Shown piece after piece: positions 26,085 to 33,528 of a DNA stretch of 64,000 nt. The position numbers were made by a program, and so were the translations under genes. Numbering within the stretch: position 1 is the stretch's first letter; every line of letters begins with the position of its first letter. Where the stretch lies: positions 1 to 64,000 of the forward strand of contig CANQSG010000001.1 of the NCBI GenBank assembly GCA_947626485.1, written 5' to 3'. The DNA comes from an uncultured Clostridia bacterium. Lineage in GTDB: Bacteria; Bacillota; Clostridia; Oscillospirales; Acutalibacteraceae. The notes under the pieces are model-generated. The model was given only the letters and a program-made list of their open reading frames with translations. It was not told the DNA's origin and did not search any database.

Positions 26085-26981
26085 TCAGTTGTCGTAGGAG
26101 ACGAAGCGGTTTGCAATCGCAAACACGATCCCCACGATCGCCAACACCACGACGATATACGACCACGCGACGGCGCTTCCCGAACCGAAGCGGAACGCGG
26201 TAAAGCATTCGTAGCTGACGCGGTTGATAATGACGTTTTCCACGCCCGTAAAGGAATCTATCACGCAGTAAATGACCGAAACCAACAGCAGCGGGCTGAT
26301 CATGGGCAGGCTGATTTTCCAAAGCACTTCCCAGGCGGTGGCGCCCTCGACGTAAGACGCTTCGTAAAGGGAGCGGCTCACCGATTGAAGCCCCGCCAGA
26401 ATGATGATGGTGGGTATCACGGATATATAGAGCAAATTGCCGATGTTGTCGACTGAGGCCGTCAAAAAATTCATCAGACCCTCGCCGATGCCCGCCTCCT
26501 CCAACGCGCTCACAAACCGTTCGGAGATCATCACCGACGCGTCGGCGCTTTTGCTCGCCATCTGAGTGGAAAGCGTATCCTTGCTCAGCAAAATTTCGAC
26601 AGGCTTGGAGAACAAAATGAGCGGCATAAAAAGGATCGTTCTCGCAAAGCCGCGTCCGGGGAACTCGCTGTTGAGAACACACGCCAGGAAAAAGCTGAAA
26701 ACGATCGCCACGGGCACCTTCAACAGCGTCCTTTGCAGCGTTTCCACCAGCTGGCGCAGGAAATCGGGGTCGACGGTAAAGAGATCCGAATAGTTTTGGA
26801 AGCCCACAAAATCAATCCGATAGCCGACGTCCTGCGGCACAAGATTGCCGAAGCTGTAAACAAGGGACAACACGATGGGGTAAACTACGCCGAGCAGCGA
26901 GCCGACGATAAACGGCGCCGTGAACAGATAGCCGTATAAGCCCTTTTTCCGCTCCAGACTGCCGGTTTTTCTGCGTCTCAT
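26085..26981 (-). CDS. Carbohydrate ABC transporter permease (MalF type)
   Basis: A 298-residue CUT1 sugar permease with a basic cytoplasmic start (MRRRKTGSLERKKGL), about six membrane helices and an EAA loop EASYVEGATAWEVLWKISLP. A large periplasmic-side loop follows the third helix (LLSKDTLSTQMASKSADASV), longer than in most relatives. I placed the start at ATG 26981, one base after the DUF5696 stop with GGGAGGGG in the end of that gene; a longer frame exists but lacks similarity. Pairs with the permease at 25110-26048. Confidence 0.9.
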   Translation of the reverse strand: MRRRKTGSLERKKGLYGYLFTAPFIVGSLLGVVYPIVLSLVYSFGNLVPQDVGYRIDFVGFQNYSDLFTVDPDFLRQLVETLQRTLLKVPVAIVFSFFLACVLNSEFPGRGFARTILFMPLILFSKPVEILLSKDTLSTQMASKSADASVMISERFVSALEEAGIGEGLMNFLTASVDNIGNLLYISVIPTIIILAGLQSVSRSLYEASYVEGATAWEVLWKISLPMISPLLLVSVIYCVIDSFTGVENVIINRVSYECFTAFRFGSGSAVAWSYIVVVLAIVGIVFAIANRFVSYDN

Positions 26982-26982
26982 T

Positions 26983-29541
26983 TCATTCAGCCCCTCCCAA
27001 CGCGAAGTCCTTCGGCGGAACGGTGACGCCCTCATACCGGAAGGCATCGCCGTTATAATTGACGATCACATACCTGCCGTTCTCGTAGGTCGTTTTATAA
27101 ACGCCCTCCGCCAGCTTTTCGTAATCCGTGATTTGCCTGCCGGCAACGCTTGCCAGGCGGCTTTGGGTCTCGGCGATTTGTTTTGGCAGGGTTTGCTTCC
27201 AATAGGCAAAATCGGTCGCATACAGATCGCTCCGGCTGCTGCCCGCAAGCCGATCCGAATTCTGCGCGGTGACGACGCACGACAAGCCGGAGCCCGACGA
27301 CACCGCCTGCAGCAGCGCGTTCTGAACGTCTCCCGCGAGGTTGAGCGAGGGGGCGTAATAGTTGACCTTGCCGCTGAGCACCATTTGCAAAAACGGGACC
27401 GACAGATCCGTCATATCGAACCCCGACGATTCGACGGGGACGTTCAAGGCGTTGACCGTATAAGGCAAGGCGTAGGCGTTGGCGCCCTGCGTCGTGATGC
27501 GGTAACCCGACTCGCACAGCTCCTGCAAATAGGCGGACACGCGATCGGCCATTTGCTGCCGATCCACCGTGGCGCTGCCGTAGTCCGCCGACAGCTCGGC
27601 GCCGACCGTCCGCAGCGAAATCTCCTTCGCATCGTATTTTTCGACCGAGCTTTTCAAGGCGTTGACGGCTCGAAGCTGCGCGTCGGCGTTGTTGATATAG
27701 GCATACCGACTCGTCCTGCGCATAAAGCTCGCCCGATCGTATGGATAGACCTTGCCGGTGGACTGGTCGAGCATGGCGGCGGCGTCGGAATATTTGCCGA
27801 ACCCGTCAAACGCGCCGTCCTTCGCCGTATATTGAACGTCGGCGTCCAGATAAAACGGGACGCCCTTCGCGCGCATGCCGTCCAGCAGTTCCCGCAGCTT
27901 TTTCCCCGAGCCGAGCCGCTTGGAAGCGGAAACGGTTTTGGACAAGAACGCGTGCTCCAGTCCGTCGCCGAACCAACCGCGGAATACGACCGAAAGGTTT
28001 TCGATCCCGCTTTGCGAAAACGCGTCCGTGATCGCGAGCGACTGCTCGAAATCGGTCAGGGCGACCTTTTGGTCGTATGCCACGCCGAGGAACTGATTTT
28101 GGCGCGTCACCATGCCGATCTGCTCGAGCATGACGGGCAGCGAGCCGGCGGCGACGGTTGCGTCGTTTGCAAAAATGCTTTCGCGGACGATCGCCGCCAT
28201 ATCGGCCAGGCGCGCATTTTCTCCGCTTATAAAATGATACTGCAGCGAAACGTCTCCGGTATAGCGCTGCTTTTGGATGACGACGTAGGACTCCTTTTTG
28301 CCCGTTGCGGTCGTCTGTTTATAGGTGGAGCGAAGGTTGAAAACCGCGTGGGCATAGGCCGCGTCCGCGTTGTCGCCCGCATAGGCGACGATCTGCGAAA
28401 CGGCGTCGCCCTCGGCGATTTCACACAGCACGCCGTGCCCGCCGTTTTGAATGCCGAAAACGGGCAGGCTCGCCCCCGCGTCATAATCGAGATTTTCCTT
28501 GCCCGCCTGCGTCTTCTCCTGCCCGTACACCGTCGTCCTGTAGATCTGATTCGACTTTCCGTTATAGAAATTCATCAGAGACCCGCTTCCGTCCGGAAGC
28601 AGGAACCAGCCTTCCTCCCCGAAAACGGGGGAGCCGAAATAGGGCGCGACCGCAAGCGACGTCAGCGGGAACTCGCTGCTCATCTCAATGCCGTCGTAAG
28701 GAACTCGGATATTCAAGCTGTCGTTTTGGAGCGCATATTCGACCGCAAGATTGAAGCCCGCAGAGGCTTTCGCGGCATTGTCGGCGCTGAAATATGCGGA
28801 ATCCGCCTTGTAATCTTCTTCGGTATAGCCCGCGTCGGCAAAGATCGCCTCGACGTCCTTTTTTGCCAACGGGTCTTCCTTCACGCTGTCGCGTATCAGA
28901 TACAGCTTCTGCTCCGCGAGCTTCGGATACTCCTGCAGGCGTTTTTTCCTGAAATCCGCGTCCTCGATCACGTCTATATCGGTTAAATAATAAAGGTCGA
29001 TCAGCTTCATCTGCTCGAATTCGTCGGTCAGCGCATCCTTCACCTCGCGAAACCGCGCTTCGGTCAGGGCGTAAGGGATCCGCGCAAGCTCCGAAAAATC
29101 GCCGACGCTGTACCGAACGGTCACCTTTTCGTCGGACGGCTCGACCTTGTATTTCCCGTCGACCACCGAGCCGGTCATGACGTCCGTATCCTCCAGCCCG
29201 CCCTGGGAATTCAGGTAAGACAAATGCACCGGCGCGGCCTCCGGAGAGCCGTCCGCCCGGTTCGGATTGGAAGAATACCACGCGGAGCCGTTTTCCTTGT
29301 TCACCACCTTGAATTCGGTGGTGTTCTCGTTCAGCCAAAACTGAAGCCGGTCGTTTTCCAGCAGCAGGGTATATTCCTTCTCGGAAACGTCGTTGTCTGC
29401 CGTGCCGGCGTCGATGATGTTCTCGTTATGAATGCTCTCGCTGATTTTCGGCGTATCGGACGAAAACGCCGTCACCGCGATTCCGGCAAGGACGGCGACA
29501 ACGAGCGCGCCCGCTGTTACGGCCTTCCATTTGCGTTTCAC
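26983..29541 (-). CDS. DUF5696 protein, membrane-anchored or secreted
   Basis: An 852-residue protein with an N-terminal signal or anchor helix (AVTAGALVVAVLAGIAVTAF) and a long extracellular part matching the DUF5696 family, which occurs almost only next to CUT1 sugar transporters of Firmicutes. Features: ENDRLQFWLNENTTEFKVVNK near the start, GWFLLPDGSGSLMNFYNGK in the middle, a barrel-like stretch (LDGMRAKGVPFYLDADVQY) and VPFLQMVLSGKVNYYAPSLN near the end. Start is a GTG eight bases after AAAGGGGG. The function is not known. The distant glycoside-hydrolase-like barrel suggests sugar handling, which is inference. A second member is cut by the right edge of the window, again beside two permeases. 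Confidence 0.83.
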   Translation of the reverse strand: MKRKWKAVTAGALVVAVLAGIAVTAFSSDTPKISESIHNENIIDAGTADNDVSEKEYTLLLENDRLQFWLNENTTEFKVVNKENGSAWYSSNPNRADGSPEAAPVHLSYLNSQGGLEDTDVMTGSVVDGKYKVEPSDEKVTVRYSVGDFSELARIPYALTEARFREVKDALTDEFEQMKLIDLYYLTDIDVIEDADFRKKRLQEYPKLAEQKLYLIRDSVKEDPLAKKDVEAIFADAGYTEEDYKADSAYFSADNAAKASAGFNLAVEYALQNDSLNIRVPYDGIEMSSEFPLTSLAVAPYFGSPVFGEEGWFLLPDGSGSLMNFYNGKSNQIYRTTVYGQEKTQAGKENLDYDAGASLPVFGIQNGGHGVLCEIAEGDAVSQIVAYAGDNADAAYAHAVFNLRSTYKQTTATGKKESYVVIQKQRYTGDVSLQYHFISGENARLADMAAIVRESIFANDATVAAGSLPVMLEQIGMVTRQNQFLGVAYDQKVALTDFEQSLAITDAFSQSGIENLSVVFRGWFGDGLEHAFLSKTVSASKRLGSGKKLRELLDGMRAKGVPFYLDADVQYTAKDGAFDGFGKYSDAAAMLDQSTGKVYPYDRASFMRRTSRYAYINNADAQLRAVNALKSSVEKYDAKEISLRTVGAELSADYGSATVDRQQMADRVSAYLQELCESGYRITTQGANAYALPYTVNALNVPVESSGFDMTDLSVPFLQMVLSGKVNYYAPSLNLAGDVQNALLQAVSSGSGLSCVVTAQNSDRLAGSSRSDLYATDFAYWKQTLPKQIAETQSRLASVAGRQITDYEKLAEGVYKTTYENGRYVIVNYNGDAFRYEGVTVPPKDFALGGAE

Positions 29542-29589
29542 AGGATGTGCCCCCTTTCGAAAGCGGCAAAATCGTTTCCCTTCGGCGGA

Positions 29590-31671
29590 TTATACGGCGC
29601 TTGCCGCTTCGGAGATCAAATCCCCGATGAAATCGACCAGCTGTTGAGACAGCGCCAGAACGAGCATGCCGATAAAGAGAATCAGCAGGATCACAATTAC
29701 GGTAATCAGGATGGCGACAAGGGTCTTGCCCATGGTAAAATTGTGCGTTTGCTTGACCGAGCAGACGAGCAGAAACACCATCCAAAGCATCGCCAGGGTG
29801 ACGAGCACGTGGTAAAAATCTCCCTCGTTGATCAGCAGCACGCGGCTCAACAGAATGGCGAAGACGTTTACCAAAGCGTAAGGCGTCGCGGCGTAGCAGG
29901 TGGCGGTATAGATGTCCTTCAGCCTGCCCTCGCCGTTCATCAGCGTCGTCACGCACCACTGGCATATCGTCCACAGCGCGACCGCGGCGACAAGGTACAG
30001 CACGCTGAAAATACTGTATTTTTCGAGGTCGGTGGTGTTGAAGATAAAGCCCGTGCCGAGGCTTGCGGCGACGTTGACGGCCATACAAGCCAGCAGCAAA
30101 ACCGTTGCCGCGACCGCGTTGCCGCAGTTTTCGCGTTTTAAGCACCAAAAGCCGTCCAGCGGGTGCGTCGCGCAGCGCCCGGCGTAAACCACGGCTTCTA
30201 CTTGCGGATGGCGGGAAATAAACCTGCCGATGCGCTTTTTGTTGCGGGACAAAACGACCGCGCCTGCCGCGACGACCAGGACGACGGCGGCGATGATCCC
30301 TATATTATTTTCGATCCAGCTGCGGCGCACAAAGGCATACGCCTTCGAATAATCCTCCCGGTCGCCCGCGAGCTTGTAATATTCCATGGCAAGCGGCATG
30401 TTTTTCGCCTTGTATGCGGCGTTGCCGAGGCCGCGCATCGCCATGGTGCAGTTCACGTTTCGCGCTAAAATCTGCTCCCACAGCGCTTTTTCGGTCTCAA
30501 AATCGATTTCCGTGCGGGCTTTTGCGACCCCGCCGAGCAGTCTGCCGTACTCAGTCAGTTCAAAGACGTCGATCTGCATTTTGGAGGCGTCGAGCACGTA
30601 ATAACGGTTGTCGTAATATCCGATGGCCGTCCCCTGCTGGATCGTCCCCGAGACGTTGCCCGGCCCGCCGAATTCATAGAGCAGCTCGCCGACGCTGTTA
30701 TAGGCGAAGACGCGCCCGCGCTTTTGGTCGAGCACGGCGAAATCCCCATAACTTAACATGCAAACGTCCGAGAAGGTCGAATTTCCCTTATAGGTCTCCC
30801 CGTTGCCGGTTTTGTCTCCGACGGGATTCCCGACCCGGTTCAGCACGTCCAGCCCTTTCGCGTTGAGCTTGCGGACCGGCGTCGGTTCGCCGTTGGAATC
30901 GTCATAGGCCGCGGTCGTGACGAACAGGAAGCCTTCCCCGTCGATCGCGACGTTCGAATACTCCGTAGGAACGTATTTCCTCGTCCGCTCGCGCTGCGCC
31001 TTGGTCTGAAAGTTCGCCCAAAATTGATCGATCAGGGATTTTACCACCTGCGGCGCCCCCATCGACTGCGCGTATCCGCCGTTCGGGTCAAACTCCATCA
31101 GACCCGCGTTATAGCCCTCGGAAATGACGTACATCTGGCGATAGGCGTCGACCGCGAGCTTTGTCGGCTTAAAGGCGAAATCCGCCTGCAAAATCTCGTC
31201 CGCCGGCGCGTGAACGATCTGCAAAAGCTCCTGCTTCGGCGACAGCTTGACAACGCGCGCGTTCTCGGTGTCGGATATGAACAGATTATCGTCGTCGTCG
31301 ACAAAGATCCCGCCGGGCGCTTTGAACGTATCGGGCTTTCCGTCGTTTAAGAAGCCGTCGATGATTTTTACCGTTTGCCCGGAAGTGCCGACCTTCTCGA
31401 TGATTACGATCCGATTGTTTCCGGTGTCGGCGATATACAGGGCGCCCGATTTGGAAAAGCACAGATCCTGCGGGCTGTTCCACCTGCCGATGCCCAAAGT
31501 CTCGCCCTTGATGACGTAGGACAGTTCCGCCGGCGAAGGAGCGGGCTGCGTATTTCCGTCTTTATCGTAGACGTAGGTATCCGTAACGGCGGCCGACGCG
31601 TTGACCGTCAGCACGGCCGTCATAAGTACAGCCAGCAGCAGGGACTTTATCCATTTGCTCACAGTCGGCAC
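29590..31671 (-). CDS. NHL-repeat propeller fused to TPR-like segment and YIP1-type membrane domain
   Basis: A 693-residue fusion: signal peptide (LLLAVLMTAVLTVNASA), an NHL-type beta-propeller from about residue 60 to 380 (PQDLCFSKSGALYIADTGNNRIV; APGGIFVDDDDNLFISDTEN; CMLSYGDFAVLDQKRGRVFAY), a short TPR-like region (AMRGLGNAAYKAKNMPLAMEYY), a membrane helix and a five-helix YIP1-like domain at the C-terminus. The start is GTG 31671, or a second GTG nine bases on. It sits between permease genes and the DUF5696 gene, the usual place for this family. The propeller probably faces outward and could sense or bind ligand, but no function is established. Confidence 0.82.
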   Translation of the reverse strand: MPTVSKWIKSLLLAVLMTAVLTVNASAAVTDTYVYDKDGNTQPAPSPAELSYVIKGETLGIGRWNSPQDLCFSKSGALYIADTGNNRIVIIEKVGTSGQTVKIIDGFLNDGKPDTFKAPGGIFVDDDDNLFISDTENARVVKLSPKQELLQIVHAPADEILQADFAFKPTKLAVDAYRQMYVISEGYNAGLMEFDPNGGYAQSMGAPQVVKSLIDQFWANFQTKAQRERTRKYVPTEYSNVAIDGEGFLFVTTAAYDDSNGEPTPVRKLNAKGLDVLNRVGNPVGDKTGNGETYKGNSTFSDVCMLSYGDFAVLDQKRGRVFAYNSVGELLYEFGGPGNVSGTIQQGTAIGYYDNRYYVLDASKMQIDVFELTEYGRLLGGVAKARTEIDFETEKALWEQILARNVNCTMAMRGLGNAAYKAKNMPLAMEYYKLAGDREDYSKAYAFVRRSWIENNIGIIAAVVLVVAAGAVVLSRNKKRIGRFISRHPQVEAVVYAGRCATHPLDGFWCLKRENCGNAVAATVLLLACMAVNVAASLGTGFIFNTTDLEKYSIFSVLYLVAAVALWTICQWCVTTLMNGEGRLKDIYTATCYAATPYALVNVFAILLSRVLLINEGDFYHVLVTLAMLWMVFLLVCSVKQTHNFTMGKTLVAILITVIVILLILFIGMLVLALSQQLVDFIGDLISEAASAV

Positions 31672-31689
31672 CGCCTTCCTGTTGTAAAA

Positions 31690-32592
31690 TTACTCTTTGA
31701 TGCCGGAGGACATCATCGTCTCCATAATGTTGCTCTGCGTGATAATAAACACGCAAACGGGCACGATCATCATCAGGGTGGAGATCGCCGCGCTCGCGCC
31801 GGCGCGCACGATGCCCGCCGACATGACCTGCGACAGCGCGTAAGGAAGCGTTTTCAGCTCCTCGCTGTAAATATAACTTCCGCCGGTCACGCCCCACAGG
31901 TTTTGAATCGAGAAGATGATCAGCGTCATCCAGGCGGGTTTGGCGGAGGGCATCACGATCTTCCAGAAGATCCGCTGCTCCCCCGCGCCGTCGATCCGCG
32001 CGGCCTCCAGGATCGTGTTGGGGATCCCGACCATGAACTGCTTCATCAAAAACACGTTGAGCGACGAGCCCATCACGGGGATCAAAATGGCCGCGTAGCT
32101 GTCGATAAAGCCGATTTTAGACAGGATTAAAAAGTTCGGGATCGCGGTTACCGTGGGGGTGAACAAAAGCGTGTTGACGACGATGTTGAAGATGACGTTT
32201 TGCATTTTGAAGCGCTTCTTTTCGAGCACATACGCCGCCATGGAAGCGATAAAAATGGAGCCGACGGTGCCGGTGACGGTGAGAAATACCGTGTTTAATA
32301 TGTATCTTGACAGCGGCACTAAGGAATCGGAAAAGAGAGAGGGAAGCGTGAGAAAGTTGTCCAGGGTCGGGTTGCGGACGAAAAACCGCGGCGGAAACAC
32401 GAACAGCTCGTCAAGCGGCTTAAACGAATTGGAGATCGAAAACACGACCGGGACGAGCATGATCGCTCCCAAAAACGCAAGGAACACGAACAGGAGCAAA
32501 TTCCCGCCGAACGAGCGTCCGGTCTTACGCTTGAATATCCCGATTTTTATGGTGAACACCCCTTTTCCACGCCCTTGCGCGCTGCGTTTCAT
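31690..32592 (-). CDS. Carbohydrate ABC transporter permease (MalG type)
   Basis: A 300-residue CUT1 permease with about six helices and the EAA loop EAARIDGAGEQRIFWKIVMP. It partners the MalF-type permease ending eight bases upstream. The ATG at 32592 has only a weak ribosome site; a GTG at 32559 after GGAAAAGGG, which keeps all helices, is an equally good start. Same operon as the binding-protein fusion at 33529-36360. Confidence 0.91.
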   Translation of the reverse strand: MKRSAQGRGKGVFTIKIGIFKRKTGRSFGGNLLLFVFLAFLGAIMLVPVVFSISNSFKPLDELFVFPPRFFVRNPTLDNFLTLPSLFSDSLVPLSRYILNTVFLTVTGTVGSIFIASMAAYVLEKKRFKMQNVIFNIVVNTLLFTPTVTAIPNFLILSKIGFIDSYAAILIPVMGSSLNVFLMKQFMVGIPNTILEAARIDGAGEQRIFWKIVMPSAKPAWMTLIIFSIQNLWGVTGGSYIYSEELKTLPYALSQVMSAGIVRAGASAAISTLMMIVPVCVFIITQSNIMETMMSSGIKE

Positions 32593-32599
32593 GCCGGGC

Positions 32600-33505
32600 T
32601 TACTGCCCTACGTTTCTGATAATCTTTTGTGCGATCGCCTTTGTCAAGAGCATCAACGCAAACAATATCGTCGCGATCGCGCAGGCATATCCCATTTCAA
32701 ACCGAATGCTGCCGTAATCCTCCAGGTGATTCATCAGGGTGTGCGCGGCGTAATCGGTGCTGGGGAAGCCGCACAAAGCCGTGGTGACGGCGCCGACGCT
32801 GAACGCCGAGGAAATGCTCATCACCGCGCTGAAAAGCAGCTGCGGACCGAGGCAGGGCAGGGTGATAAACCAAAGCTCCTGCCACCTGTTGCGGACCCCG
32901 TCGACGTAGCCAGCTTCGTACAGCGATTTGTCCACGCCCTGCAACCCCGCGACCAAAGCCAAAAAGCCCGTACCCAGGCTCATCCAAAGCGTTACGGCGA
33001 TCACGAGGGGCAGCATATATCTTGTATCGGTAAACCATTGGATCGGCTCGTTGATTAGGTTGAGCCGCAAAAGGATGGCGTTGACGTATCCGTAAGCGTC
33101 GCTGTTGAAAAGCAGCTGCCAGATCATATAGGCGCCGCCGGATATGGAGGGCGCGTAAAAGACGAGCACCATGACCGCCCGCAGCCGCGGACTCAATTCG
33201 TTTAACAGCCACGCCAAAATCAGGGACGCAAAATACCCGATCGGCCCCGTGAACAAGGCGATAATCAGCGTGTTTTTGAGACCCAGCAGAAACTCGTCGT
33301 CGCTTAAAAACAGATCGAGGTAATTATCGAAAAATACGAATTTCGGAAATTCGAGGCCGTTGAAGCTCGTAAACGACAGGGCGAAGGAGATAAGGACCGG
33401 CAGCAGGGTAAAGACGGTGAAAATGATTAAAAAAGGAGCCAAATAGAAAAAGGAAAAGCACTTGTCTTTGTTGATGCGCATTTTGCCCGGCGCTGCATTT
33501 TTCAC
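32600..33505 (-). CDS. Carbohydrate ABC transporter permease (MalF type)
   Basis: A 301-residue CUT1 permease (LipO/MalF-like) with about six helices, N-terminal KCFSFFYLAPFLIIFTVFTL and EAA loop EAGYVDGVRNRWQELWFITL. The start is GTG 33505 with a G-rich ribosome site (GGGGGGCGG) close before it. It follows the binding-protein fusion gene by 23 bases. Confidence 0.91.
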   Translation of the reverse strand: MKNAAPGKMRINKDKCFSFFYLAPFLIIFTVFTLLPVLISFALSFTSFNGLEFPKFVFFDNYLDLFLSDDEFLLGLKNTLIIALFTGPIGYFASLILAWLLNELSPRLRAVMVLVFYAPSISGGAYMIWQLLFNSDAYGYVNAILLRLNLINEPIQWFTDTRYMLPLVIAVTLWMSLGTGFLALVAGLQGVDKSLYEAGYVDGVRNRWQELWFITLPCLGPQLLFSAVMSISSAFSVGAVTTALCGFPSTDYAAHTLMNHLEDYGSIRFEMGYACAIATILFALMLLTKAIAQKIIRNVGQ

Positions 33506-33528
33506 GGTGACCGCCCCCCTTTTCTTCG

